A stretch of DNA of 64,000 bases. Origin: Collinsella sp. An7. Lineage in GTDB: Bacteria; Actinomycetota; Coriobacteriia; Coriobacteriales; Coriobacteriaceae. The translations under genes were made by a program, and so were the position numbers. The stretch covers positions 186,001 through 250,000 of the forward strand of contig NZ_NFHP01000001.1 of the NCBI RefSeq assembly GCF_002159335.1, given 5' to 3'. The first letter of the stretch is position 1. Each line of letters opens with the position of its first letter. This document shows, one piece after another, positions 24,993 to 32,779 of the stretch. A model generated the notes under the pieces. That model was given only the letters and a program-made list of their open reading frames with translations, was not told where the DNA came from and did no database searches.

Positions 24993-25418
24993 CTAGAATC
25001 CCCTGTATTCGTGCAGCAGGCTCGAAAGCCGTTCGTTCTTCTCGAGGAACGACACGAGATAGTCCTCTGTGATGCGGAACTGCTCGTGCGTCTTTTTGAC
25101 CTTGGTGGCGAGCATCTGCGTGCTATCCTCTGCGGTTATCTGGAAGCTGTGGATGATACGGTTTCGCATGGAGACGACCTCGTTGAAGAGGTCCGCTACG
25201 GCGCTGTCGCCAGACTCCTTCGTGATGGTGCGTGCGACGTGGGGCTTTAACTGACCGGACTCGAGGTCGATGAGGTCGTGCCAGGCCAAGGTTGACCTGT
25301 CTGTTCTGAGGATGTTCTCGATGACGAAGGCGTTGTTAGAGTTGAAGACGCAGAGTGACGCGCCAAGAAGGATTAGGTAGCTTTCGGGTGGAAGCGCCTG
25401 TCGAGTTGGAATGTTCAT
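24993..25418 (-). CDS. HEPN-like domain protein
   Basis: 141 aa from the ATG at 25418, which has aaagga 7 bases upstream. All-helical, with the motif RNRIIH at about 85-90, the R-x4-H signature of HEPN ribonucleases (MRNRIIHSFQIT). Base composition is clearly more A/T-rich than its neighbours, suggesting separate acquisition. HEPN proteins act as RNases in toxin-antitoxin and abortive-infection systems. No MNT partner or other antitoxin gene lies next to it. Proteins of this look are often left as hypothetical, so the call rests on the motif. Confidence 0.6.
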   Translation of the reverse strand: MNIPTRQALPPESYLILLGASLCVFNSNNAFVIENILRTDRSTLAWHDLIDLESGQLKPHVARTITKESGDSAVADLFNEVVSMRNRIIHSFQITAEDSTQMLATKVKKTHEQFRITEDYLVSFLEKNERLSSLLHEYRGF

Positions 25419-25557
25419 ACTTGTCCTTTCGCATGATTTGGCCATTTCATTTTGCTGCAGGCGCGCAGACCGAACCGTTCCCATCTAGAATCGAGCGCAC
25501 ATCTGAATACTGTGGTTGCGCGATTACGTTTCACCGCGCCGCCCCGCCGGCGCCCCG

Positions 25558-25586
25558 TTGTCATCAGCTGGGCGTGAGGGTAGAAT
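25558..25586 (+). promoter_or_regulatory. Promoter of the MATE leader
   Basis: ttgtca (25558-25563), a 17-base spacer, then tagaat (25581-25586): a near-consensus sigma-70-type promoter. A start near 25593 gives a leader of about 200 nt before the terminator at 25767. Confidence 0.6.
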
Positions 25587-25619
25587 GCACGCGTGTCCCA
25601 CTGATGGAGGGAATCTCCC

Positions 25620-25694
25620 TTGTACCTCGAGATCGGCGAGTTCCAGATTGGAACCGCTCCCCGTGATGCTTGGCAGGAAGTCGCGAGGAGCTGA
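25620..25694 (+). CDS. Possible 24-aa leader peptide before the MATE gene
   Basis: The TTG at 25620 follows ggaggg by 8 bases and opens a frame reading LYLEIGEFQIGTAPRDAWQE and four more residues, then TGA. Its composition is protein-like and richer in A/T than the shadow frames. It lies between the promoter at 25558 and the terminator at 25767. It could be a leader peptide that senses ribosome stalling, or the remnant of a larger gene. Confidence 0.35.
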   Translation: MYLEIGEFQIGTAPRDAWQEVARS

Positions 25695-25766
25695 CGGTAC
25701 AACCTGCGCACGCTGACGACCAGTCTCCGCTGGCCGATGTGTTCGCGCGTGCACGGTTCGAGCCCA

Positions 25767-25798
25767 GGGGCCGCGGCTTCGCTGCCGCGGCCCTTTTC
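25767..25798 (+). terminator. Intrinsic terminator just before the MATE gene
   Basis: gggccgcggc (25768-25777) / gccgcggccc (25784-25793), a 6-base ttcg-containing loop, then tttt. It sits downstream of a promoter and 27 bases before the MATE start, so readthrough must be controlled if the gene is to be expressed: a probable attenuator. Confidence 0.7.
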
Positions 25799-25824
25799 GT
25801 CTCGATCGTGCAAAGGAAAACCCA

Positions 25825-27168
25825 ATGAGGGAAATAGACTTCCTCCGCGGCCGCCCGGCCGCGAACCTCGCGCGCTTCGCGCTGCCGGCGCTCGGCGCCA
25901 ACCTCCTGCAGTCCGCCGACCAGGTCGTGGACATGCTCGTCGTGGGGGCGTTCGTCGGGGAGCGGGGGCTCGCCGCGCTCGCCAACGCCACGATGGTCGG
26001 CTTCGTCGCCAACTCGCTCTCGCTCGGCCTTTCCGTGGGCGCCACGGTGCTCGTCTCGCGCCGCGTCGGGGCGGGCGACCCCCGCGGCGCCTCCCGTGCG
26101 GAGGGGGCGGCGCTCCTCGCGGCGCTCGCGCTCTCTGCCGCCGTCGCGCTGCCCTGCGCGCTCCTCACCGGCCCGCTCTACGGCGCGCTCGGGGTGCCGG
26201 CCGACGCGCTCGCGGACGCAGCGGCGTACACGCGGGTCTGGGCGGCGGGGCTGCCCGGAGCGTTCCTGCTCTCCGCGGCCGGCGCCGTCATGCGCGCCCG
26301 CGGCGACGCCCGCACCCCGATGTGGCTCGCCGTCGCCGTCGCCGCGGTGAACTGCACGGGCGGCGTCGCGCTCGTGCCCGCGCTCGGCGTCGCCGGCACG
26401 GCGTGGTCCTCGACGGCGGCCTCCTCGCTCGCCGCGGCGCTCTCCCTGGCGGTGCTCGCCGGGAGGCGCGGCTCGGCGCTTCCGGCGCGCCCCCGCGCCC
26501 GAGACCTCGCGGCGCTCGCCCGCGTCGCCGCGCCGGCGGCCTTCCAGCAGGTCGTCGTGAACCTCTCGTACCTCGCGATCACCTCCATGACCAACGCCTT
26601 CGGCACCGCGGTCGTCGCCGGCGCGGGGGCGGCTACCAAGGCGAACACGCTCGCGGGGATGCCCGTGTGGTCGGCGGGACAGGCGGTGTCAGCCGCCGCG
26701 GCGCGCTGCGAGGGGGCCGGCGACCGGCGGCGCGCGCTCGCCTACGCCCAGGCCGGCCTCGCCGTCTCGGTGGGGGCCACGGCGCTCGTGGTCCTTCTCG
26801 TCCAAGCGTCTGCCCCACAGGTCATCGGGCTCTTCGCCGACGACCCGGACGCGAAGGCCGCGGGCGTGCTCTACCTGCGCGCCTGCTGCTCCGCCAACAG
26901 CCTCGCCTACGCCGCCATGTACTCGCTCGACTCCTTCGCCCAGGCGACGGGCGCGCCGAGGCTCGCGGCGGCGAACGCCCTGCTCGACGCCGTGGTGGTC
27001 CGCGTGGGGCTCGCCGTCCTTCTCGTGCCCGCCCTCGGCTACCCGGGCGTCCTTGCCGCGCAGGCTCTCTCCCCGGTGCTGCCATGCGCTGTGGGCGCGG
27101 CGTACCTGCGACGGTACGCCCGCGGGGCGAGGCCCGGGACGGGCGCCGGCGAGAGGGCGGCCTCGTGA
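25825..27168 (+). CDS. MATE-family efflux transporter
   Basis: 447 aa, twelve membrane helices in two similar halves. The opening LPALGANLLQSADQVVDMLVVGAF is the conserved first MATE helix with its D; the second half repeats it at about 238-265 (APAAFQQVVVNLSYLAITSM). MATE pumps expel drugs or cationic metabolites using Na+ or H+. It is preceded by a leader with promoter and terminator (25558-25798) and followed by an overlapping small regulator-like gene. Confidence 0.9.
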   Translation: MREIDFLRGRPAANLARFALPALGANLLQSADQVVDMLVVGAFVGERGLAALANATMVGFVANSLSLGLSVGATVLVSRRVGAGDPRGASRAEGAALLAALALSAAVALPCALLTGPLYGALGVPADALADAAAYTRVWAAGLPGAFLLSAAGAVMRARGDARTPMWLAVAVAAVNCTGGVALVPALGVAGTAWSSTAASSLAAALSLAVLAGRRGSALPARPRARDLAALARVAAPAAFQQVVVNLSYLAITSMTNAFGTAVVAGAGAATKANTLAGMPVWSAGQAVSAAAARCEGAGDRRRALAYAQAGLAVSVGATALVVLLVQASAPQVIGLFADDPDAKAAGVLYLRACCSANSLAYAAMYSLDSFAQATGAPRLAAANALLDAVVVRVGLAVLLVPALGYPGVLAAQALSPVLPCAVGAAYLRRYARGARPGTGAGERAAS

Positions 27169-27455
27169 GATACGTGAACGCACGCGAGGTGCTCCCGGAG
27201 CCGCTGGTCAGGGAGCTTCAGAAGCTCGTTCCGGGAGGCTGCCTATACGTCCCGAGGGACGAGGGCAGCAAGAGGAGGTGGGGCGAGGCGAGCGGATACA
27301 GGGACGAGCTCGAGAGGAGGAACCGGCTGATCCGCGAGGAGCGCTCCGAGGGCGCGTCGATCGCGGACTTGGCGGACCGGCACGGGCTGAGCGTCCATGC
27401 CATCAAGAAGATCGTCTACCGCCCACGGGGCGGCGACCCCTCCGCGGGCGCATGA
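27165..27455 (+). CDS. CD3324-like small helix-turn-helix protein
   Basis: 96 aa. The GTG at 27165 overlaps the MATE stop. VRYVNAREVLPEPLVRELQKL, then GGCLYVPR, SGYRDELERRNRLIREE and a C-terminal HTH (SIADLADRHGLSVHAIKKIVYRP). This pattern is that of the CD3324 family, small proteins of Firmicutes and Actinobacteria with a Trp/Lys-rich middle and an HTH end. The role is unknown. Coupling to the MATE gene suggests a linked regulator. Confidence 0.75.
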   Translation: MRYVNAREVLPEPLVRELQKLVPGGCLYVPRDEGSKRRWGEASGYRDELERRNRLIREERSEGASIADLADRHGLSVHAIKKIVYRPRGGDPSAGA

Positions 27456-27528
27456 CCGCTGCTACGAATCCGTTCTGTCGGAATCGTTACCCGGGCCGTC
27501 GCGCGGCGCGGCGATACGATTGCGCCGC

Positions 27529-27566
27529 AGGGCCGCCCAACAGATCAGTCCCCACGGGCGGTCCCT
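27529..27566 (+). terminator. Terminator-like hairpin related to the 62-bp repeat
   Basis: agggccgccc / gggcggtccct around a loop with tccccac. Stem and loop resemble the 62-bp repeat family, but the conserved tail is missing. It lies between the convergent MATE operon and the AbrB-like gene. Confidence 0.55.
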
Positions 27567-27622
27567 CTCTGTCGGCCGGTAGCAATAGTCGTCGCGAGGC
27601 TGTTGCTGGGGCTGGGCGAAGA

Positions 27623-28093
27623 TTAGAAAACTTCAATCTGGCCAGGGTATCCGTTCCCTTTTTCGATGAGCGGGCCCCTCGCCCCCATCGTGAAGGCGAT
27701 GTCGCTGCTCCGAATGGACATCAGCCTGTCTCCCACCCTCAGCCCGAGGGTCTCCAGGGTGTGTTGCGGGAATCGCACGCTCCCCTCCCTCGACAAGGGG
27801 AGCCAGGCATAGCTCCTCCCCTTGTAGGGGAGGAGCCGCCCGAGGTCAGCCGGGCGCCCTTCCGTCAGCTCCGGCAGGGCTTCTAAGATGTGCCCGAGCT
27901 TCGAGGGCGATAGCAGTCTCTGGCTCGTGACGCAGAACCCCCCTGTCGACCTGCTTCCCGTGAAGATGATCACGCTCCGGTCGTCAGGCAAGCCGTACTC
28001 CGCCATCGCCTCCGGCGGAAACCGGACCGTCCCGCCCGCCCTTATCAACGACCACCCGAACACGTACTTCCCGCCTTTGTTCAGTTGGGGCAT
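27623..28093 (-). CDS. AbrB/SpoVT-like two-repeat protein
   Basis: 156 aa from the ATG at 28093, with ggggagg 7 bases upstream. Two similar halves: GGTVRFPPEAMAEYGL and EGSVRFPQHTLETLGLRVGD. Each has the swapped-hairpin pattern of AbrB/MazE-type DNA-binding proteins. Proteins of this shape are common beside PadR genes in gut Firmicutes and Actinobacteria. It is transcribed away from the PadR gene across a shared control region (28094-28220). Confidence 0.6.
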   Translation of the reverse strand: MPQLNKGGKYVFGWSLIRAGGTVRFPPEAMAEYGLPDDRSVIIFTGSRSTGGFCVTSQRLLSPSKLGHILEALPELTEGRPADLGRLLPYKGRSYAWLPLSREGSVRFPQHTLETLGLRVGDRLMSIRSSDIAFTMGARGPLIEKGNGYPGQIEVF

Positions 28094-28167
28094 CGTCCGC
28101 CTCCCCTGCGTTTCGGCACAGAGGTTCCGCGTAGAGATGGCGTGAAGAAACCAACTGTGCAACTGGA

Positions 28168-28207
28168 TACTATCTCTGATAGTATATAGGTACTATCAGA
28201 GATAGTA
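28168..28207. promoter_or_regulatory. Tandem palindromic operator of the PadR gene
   Basis: tactatctctgatagta (28168-28184) and its exact inverse complement tactatcagagatagta (28191-28207), 6 bases apart. Each half is itself a 7-bp-armed palindrome. They lie just before the PadR start and match the tactatc-type sites used by PadR regulators for autorepression. The AbrB-like gene in the other direction could be controlled too. Confidence 0.8.
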
Positions 28208-28220
28208 CAGGGGAGGCACT

Positions 28221-28850
28221 ATGGCGAAGCCGAGCATCGACCTGATGATCCTCGGGGCGCTCAAGGAGCGTCCCATGAGCGCGTACGAGATGGACCGGCT
28301 GTTCGAGGCGCGCGCGGTGCGGCGATGGGTGCGCGTCAGCGCCCCCTCGATTTACCGGAACCTGCTCAGGCTCCGCGAGGAGGGCCTCGTCGACGGGAGG
28401 GAGGAGAAGGGGGAGGCCGCCCCGCCGAGGACCGTGTACGCCATCACGGAGACGGGGGAGGCGCGCTTCGGGGAGCTCGCCGACGAGCTCGCCGGACTCG
28501 ACGCCCGGGTCGACTTCGACTTCACCCCGGTCATCGCGAACCTCTACGTCATGGGCGAGGACGAGGGCCGCGAGCTGCTCGGGAAGATTAAGGAGCGCTA
28601 CCTCGAGGGCGCGGAGAGGCTCGAGAGGGTCCTGCCAAAGGTGGCCCGCCTGGAGGCCAAGGCGAACATGGAGCTCAGGCTGGGGACCTACCGGCTGGTG
28701 GCAGGCTGGGTCGAGCGCTTCGAGCGGGACTTCTACGCCGCGCCCGAGGGCGTGCGCGGTTGGGTCCTGGGCGCGGACGGGTCCCCGTCGACCCCCGACG
28801 AGGCTCCCTTCTCGACGTTCGACTGGACGGCCCTCGGAGGTGGCGCCTGA
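28221..28850 (+). CDS. PadR-family transcriptional repressor
   Basis: 209 aa with aggggaggc before the ATG. PadR winged HTH: LMILGALKERPMSAYEMDRLFEA, SAPSIYRNLLRLREEGLV, TVYAITETGEARFGELA (about 6-90). The C-terminal helices (RELLGKIKERYLEGAERLERVLP) form the dimer and ligand part. PadR proteins respond to drugs or phenolics and repress transporters; here the next gene, coupled by an overlap, is a DUF998 membrane protein. Autoregulation through 28168-28207 is likely. Confidence 0.88.
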   Translation: MAKPSIDLMILGALKERPMSAYEMDRLFEARAVRRWVRVSAPSIYRNLLRLREEGLVDGREEKGEAAPPRTVYAITETGEARFGELADELAGLDARVDFDFTPVIANLYVMGEDEGRELLGKIKERYLEGAERLERVLPKVARLEAKANMELRLGTYRLVAGWVERFERDFYAAPEGVRGWVLGADGSPSTPDEAPFSTFDWTALGGGA

Positions 28851-29482
28851 TGGGCGGCATCCCGGCTCGGGCCCTGTGGGGAGCCCTTCTGCTCACCATC
28901 GTCGGGGAGTTTGCGGTCTGCGCCGTCCTCGAGAGGGGCGTCCCCGGGTACGACCCGAGGCTCCAGGCGATGAGCGCCCTCGGCGCCGGCGACAGCCCCG
29001 TCCGGCTCTGGTACCGCGCCTGGCTCGTGTGGCTGGGCCCGGCCTTCGCCGTCGGGGCCCTCCTCGTCCACGGCGAGGTGCTCCGGGCGTCCTCGAGCCC
29101 GCCCCTCGCGGCGGCGTCGGCCGCGTGCCTGGTCGCGTTCGGAACAGGGGCCGGGGTCGTTGCGGGCGCCTTCCCCGGCTCGGGGTCGGGCCGCCTGCCG
29201 GCGACGCTTCATGGCGCAGGCTCGGCCCTGGGCTTCATGGCGCTTGTCGCGGTCCCCATGCTGCTCGGGATCGCGTTCAAGACGCAGGAGCCGGCCTTTT
29301 CCCTCCTGTCCTTGGTATGCTTCACCGCTTCCACGGCCTTCTTCGTCCTATTTGTCATGGCCGACAAGGCCGCGTTCGCGGGAACCTGGGTCTCATGGGG
29401 CGGATGGTGGGAGCGCGCGTGCCTGGCGTGCGCATACCTCCCCGTCGCAGTCCTCTCGGCGGCGAGGGTCTTGGAAGCTTGA
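28850..29482 (+). CDS. DUF998 integral membrane protein
   Basis: 210 aa; the ATG overlaps the padR stop. Six membrane helices; YDPRLQAMSALGAGDSP after the first helix is the DUF998 signature. No catalytic motif. The gene is translationally coupled to padR, so it is the regulated target. Function unknown; membrane stress or drug response is inferred from the regulator. Confidence 0.8.
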   Translation: MGGIPARALWGALLLTIVGEFAVCAVLERGVPGYDPRLQAMSALGAGDSPVRLWYRAWLVWLGPAFAVGALLVHGEVLRASSSPPLAAASAACLVAFGTGAGVVAGAFPGSGSGRLPATLHGAGSALGFMALVAVPMLLGIAFKTQEPAFSLLSLVCFTASTAFFVLFVMADKAAFAGTWVSWGGWWERACLACAYLPVAVLSAARVLEA

Positions 29483-29498
29483 CCAGAGCTTTACACAT

Positions 29499-29560
29499 GG
29501 GAGGGGCCGCCCAACCGATCAATCCCCACGGACAGCCCCTCCCACCAGCCAATCATACCG
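29499..29560. repeat. 62-bp terminator-like repeat, copy 2
   Basis: Same unit as at 24679 and 43709, from gggaggggccgc to aatcataccg. It lies between the convergent DUF998 and DUF4313 genes, where a bidirectional terminator is expected. Confidence 0.8.
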
Positions 29561-29575
29561 CGGACGCCCGCTCCC

Positions 29576-30007
29576 TCACCCCGCACGGGAGGCGAGCGCC
29601 CGCACGGTCTCCTCGTAGCCGCGGAGCCTCTCGAGCACGTCCTGCGGGACGCCGGCGAGGGGGTACGAGCAGAAGCCGGAGCGGACCGAGCGGCCCGCGA
29701 GCTCGACGACGCCCGCGCCGACGAGCGCCTCCACGAGCACCGCCGGGACGTTGTTGGCGTCCAGGACCACGTGACCCTCCTCCGAGCACCACGCCGAGGC
29801 GACGGGGTCGCCCGGGAGGTTCACGGTGAGGGAGCACCAGAGCTCCAGGAACTCGTCCTCGTCGCCCGGGTCGGTCGCGTCGAGCGCGAGCAGGGCGAAC
29901 GCGCCGCCCCGCTCGTAGCGGTCGGCGCACACCGCGAGCCTCACGCGCTCCCCCCAGCTGGTCTCGTACCCGACCGTCACCGCGCCCTTCGTGATGAGCT
30001 CCTCCAT
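29576..30007 (-). CDS. DUF4313-family protein
   Basis: 143 aa, acidic, alpha/beta. GYETSWGERVRLAVCADRY, FALLALDATDPGDEDEFLELW, LTVNLPGDPVASAW and DANNVPAVLVEALVGAGV are the core of the DUF4313 family, small proteins common on mobile elements of Actinobacteria and Clostridia. It has no known activity. Its final 35 bp are duplicated at 24759-24793. Confidence 0.75.
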   Translation of the reverse strand: MEELITKGAVTVGYETSWGERVRLAVCADRYERGGAFALLALDATDPGDEDEFLELWCSLTVNLPGDPVASAWCSEEGHVVLDANNVPAVLVEALVGAGVVELAGRSVRSGFCSYPLAGVPQDVLERLRGYEETVRALASRAG

Positions 30008-30376
30008 GCCAGCCCCCTTTCCGGGCCCTCAGGCCCCAAGCGTCTCGCCCCCTGCGGGCAAAGCCGAATGGCGACGCCGCGCGTCGTCGTCGGCTTTGCT
30101 CCCCGAGGAGCCGCGCCGGAGCGGAGCGGGGTCAAGGGCGTCTGCAAAGGGCGCCGGGCGCCCGCAACCTCCACCAACCGGAGCCGCGCGGAGGTTTGTG
30201 CGAGGTTTTGCATGCGCCCTTGAGGCTGCGAAGCGAGGGCGCCACCCGGTCGGCGACGGGCCGACCGCCGCTCCGGCCGCCGGCCGGGCATGAGGGCGCC
30301 CGCGCCCCGGCGGTTCGTCCGGGGCGCGGGCGCCTGGGGGGTCAGGCCTCCTGCGGTGACGAGCTGGCCGCACGCC
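30008..30376. other. Noncoding region of stacked inverted repeats
   Basis: About 370 bp with no convincing gene. Three strong inverted repeats: gcaaagccga / tcggctttgc (30058-30067 and 30090-30099), gggcgccgggcgccc (30148-30162), and a perfect 16-bp stem at 30295-30310 / 30319-30334 with an 8-base loop. The last serves as terminator of the leftward operon that ends at 30377 or of rightward transcription. The region may also fold as a structured RNA or ssDNA site. Confidence 0.5.
30295..30334. terminator. 16-bp perfect hairpin
   Basis: Arms ggcgcccgcgccccgg and ccggggcgcgggcgcc with an 8-base loop. No T run; the stem is strong enough to block polymerase or protect RNA ends. Confidence 0.5.
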
Positions 30377-31489
30377 CTACCTGAGCAGGACCTCGACCAC
30401 CGCGACGAACGCCGCGACCGCCGCGACGAGCAGGGCGACGATCCCCCACGACTTGGGGTTGCCCCAGTTCATCGCCCAGCCCACGCCGAAGCGCCGGGGC
30501 ACCACGACGGAGGGGTCCTCGCGGCTCACGTAGAAGACGCCGAGGTGCCACCGTTCGTCGTCATCGTAGTCGAGCGCGTTCGATGCGGTCATGCGCCGCA
30601 GGAGGCGCGAGCCCGCCTGCCCGTAGACGAGCGAGACGGCGAGGTTGGGGAGGATCGCGCCGATGATGATCGCGACGAGCGCCACGATGGACTGGTCCGA
30701 GCTGATCACACCGGCGAAGGCGAGTGGCATGATCGCAATCGACATGGTGATTACCAAGCCCGTGACGAGGAGCGCCGTGCTCTGGGCGCGGGCGAACGCG
30801 CCGTAGGCGATGGCGGAGGCGACGGGGTGCTCGGGCGAGGCCGGCCGGCGGCTCCTCAAGATCTGCCAATGCGACATGGTGAGGCAGAGTGCCATGAACG
30901 CTTGGATGGCGAGCGGCATGGCGATGATCTGCCAGCCCTTGGCCATGTAGTCGTCGGCGATGCCTGCAGTGTTGAAGTGCACGGGCACGGGGTCGGGCAT
31001 GGCGGGATAGAGCGCGAGCGAGAGGGCGAGCGTTGCCAAGATCACGGGCACATAGAGGAGATCCCACGTAAGCGGAAGCGGACGGGGTGCGTTCGCCTCG
31101 GCAATACCGACGACAGCGGAAAGCCGGGCTGCGTGCGTCTCCCAGCCCTCGGCGCGCTTGATGGCCTGCACGCGGGCGCGGAAGACGAGCATGAGCGCGA
31201 AGCCCGTCGCGACCGGCACGCACACCACTGCCGCCATCGCGAGCGGAAACGTGGAGGAAAGCGCCAGCGTGGCGACGGCGGATGCGGCCGAGATGGCGAG
31301 GACGCTGGCGAGAAAGATCCAGCGCATGCGATGGATGCGCGGGTCTGCCTGCGCGGTTTCCGGCACGCTCACCGCGAAGGCCTCGCGCCCGCGGGTGAGC
31401 CAGGGCGTCGCGGCGATGAGGCAGCCGGAGAGGAAGGTGATGAGCGCCATCGACGCGTTGGTGATGAGTGCTATGAGGTCAGGGGACAT
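30377..31489 (-). CDS. DUF1648/DUF5808 membrane protein (SdpI-like)
   Basis: 370 aa with eight or more helices. The DUF1648 signature is at about 168-185 (LYPAMPDPVPVHFNTAGIAD). The C-terminal DUF5808 segment is DDDERWHLGVFYVSREDPSV, then VPRRFGVGWAMNWGNP. SdpI-type proteins give immunity to membrane-acting toxins and can signal to small regulators. It is co-transcribed with the GntR gene 9 bp upstream, a widely seen YhcF/DUF1648 pairing. Confidence 0.85.
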   Translation of the reverse strand: MSPDLIALITNASMALITFLSGCLIAATPWLTRGREAFAVSVPETAQADPRIHRMRWIFLASVLAISAASAVATLALSSTFPLAMAAVVCVPVATGFALMLVFRARVQAIKRAEGWETHAARLSAVVGIAEANAPRPLPLTWDLLYVPVILATLALSLALYPAMPDPVPVHFNTAGIADDYMAKGWQIIAMPLAIQAFMALCLTMSHWQILRSRRPASPEHPVASAIAYGAFARAQSTALLVTGLVITMSIAIMPLAFAGVISSDQSIVALVAIIIGAILPNLAVSLVYGQAGSRLLRRMTASNALDYDDDERWHLGVFYVSREDPSVVVPRRFGVGWAMNWGNPKSWGIVALLVAAVAAFVAVVEVLLR

Positions 31490-31498
31490 GTGCGTTCC

Positions 31499-31876
31499 TT
31501 AGTCCAGGTTCTGTGCGGCGCGTTTGGCAGCCGCGAGAAATGCGTGCCGGGTGCCGCCGGACGCCTTGAATTCGGTGGCGAGCTTGGCGAGGGCCGCTTC
31601 GAGCGCGGTTTCGTCCATGCCGGCGGCGGGGTTGGCGGGAACGTCCGCCACGTAGGCGCCGCGTCGGCCGAGCATGATGACGTAGCCCTCGTCGCGCAGC
31701 GTCGCATAGGCCTTGTTGACGGTGTGCAGGTTGATGCCCAGGTCCTCGGCGAGCGAGCGCACGGAGGGCAGGGCGTCGCCGGGGCGTAGCTCGCCTGAGG
31801 CGATGCCTGCGATGACGGCGTCGCGCAGCTGCAGGTAGAGCGGGGTATCCGATAGCTTGTCGACGGTGATGACCAT
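31499..31876 (-). CDS. GntR-family (YhcF-like) regulator
   Basis: 125 aa. Winged HTH of the short GntR type: PLYLQLRDAVIAGIASGELRPGD, LPSVRSLAEDLGINLHTVNKAYATLRDEGYV (about 11-70), with only a short helical tail and no ligand domain. It is first in the leftward operon with the DUF1648 protein and faces the ABC operon at 32003, so it probably controls both through the shared 127-bp gap. Confidence 0.88.
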   Translation of the reverse strand: MVITVDKLSDTPLYLQLRDAVIAGIASGELRPGDALPSVRSLAEDLGINLHTVNKAYATLRDEGYVIMLGRRGAYVADVPANPAAGMDETALEAALAKLATEFKASGGTRHAFLAAAKRAAQNLD

Positions 31877-31899
31877 AGCGTGACCGTTTCCGAAAATTG

Positions 31900-31972
31900 T
31901 TCTATATGAACTATAGCAAATGGATCAGATGAGTGGTAGCATGCCGTCAACTGTTATAGCTGCCCTATAGCA
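31900..31972. promoter_or_regulatory. Divergent control region, GntR operators
   Basis: ctata-N5-tatag (31902-31916) is an inverted repeat, and ttatagc and ctatagc recur at 31955-31961 and 31965-31971. These CTATA/TATAG elements, in an otherwise GC-rich region between the gntR gene and the ABC operon, fit the sites of YtrA/YhcF-type GntR repressors. Confidence 0.55.
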
Positions 31973-32002
31973 GAACTAACAAACCGAACGAAAGGAGGGG
32001 CC

Positions 32003-32749
32003 ATGGAGACCCCCGTCCTCGAGGTGAGCCACTACCGGAAGGAGTATCGCGGCAAGGTCGCCGTGCGCGACCTCTCGCTCGCGGTGGCGCCCGGCGAGAT
32101 CTGCGGCTTCATCGGCCACAACGGAGCCGGCAAGACCACGCTCATCCGCTCGGTGGTGGGCGCGCAGCCGCCCACGTCGGGCACGGTCCGCGTCTGCGGC
32201 CGCGACGTGTGGCGCGAGCCCGTGGCGGCCAAGCGCCTCATGGCCTACGTGCCGGACAACCCCGACGTGTACGACTTCCTCACGGGCATGCAGTACCTGG
32301 ACCTCGTCGCCGACGTGTTCGGCGTGGACGCGGCGATGCGCCGCAAGCGCGTGAGCGAGCTCGCCGCGCGCCTGGAGCTCGCGGACGCCCTCGGCGACCC
32401 CGTCTCCGCCTACTCCCACGGCATGCGCCAGAAGCTCGTGCTCACAGGCGCGCTCCTGCACGACCCGACGCTCCTCGTGCTCGACGAGCCCTTCGTGGGG
32501 CTCGACCCGAGCGCCTCCCACGAGCTCAAGGCCATCCTGCGCGAGCGCGCGGCGGCCGGCGGCGCGGTGTTCTTCTCGTCCCACGTGCTCGAGGTCGTGG
32601 AGCGGCTCTGCGACACCGTGGCGGTGATCCGCCGCGGCGAGCTCGTGGTCTCCGGCCCCACCGACGAGGTGCGCGGCTCGGCCTCGCTCGAGGACGTGTT
32701 CCTCGAGCTCGTGGACGAGAAGGACGCCGCCATCCCGTCGCGCCGCTAG
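32003..32749 (+). CDS. ABC transporter ATP-binding protein
   Basis: 248 aa. GHNGAGKTT (about 41-49), Q-loop region AYVPDNPDVY, signature YSHGMRQK (a variant of LSGGQ found in ABC-2 type ATPases), LVLDEPFVGLDPSAS. SD aaaggagggg. It is followed by a small DUF1648 protein and a large permease, so the operon encodes an ABC-2-like system, probably for a peptide or antibiotic, under the divergent GntR regulator. Confidence 0.9.
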   Translation: METPVLEVSHYRKEYRGKVAVRDLSLAVAPGEICGFIGHNGAGKTTLIRSVVGAQPPTSGTVRVCGRDVWREPVAAKRLMAYVPDNPDVYDFLTGMQYLDLVADVFGVDAAMRRKRVSELAARLELADALGDPVSAYSHGMRQKLVLTGALLHDPTLLVLDEPFVGLDPSASHELKAILRERAAAGGAVFFSSHVLEVVERLCDTVAVIRRGELVVSGPTDEVRGSASLEDVFLELVDEKDAAIPSRR

Positions 32750-32779
32750 ACCCGCTCCCGAGACCAAGGAGGAACAGCC

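Noticed and set aside
25640-25665. T-box-like string tggaaccgc before the MATE gene
   Set aside because: The other T-box elements (specifier loop, AGTA bulge, adjacent terminator) are absent, and the string is explained by the 24-codon frame.
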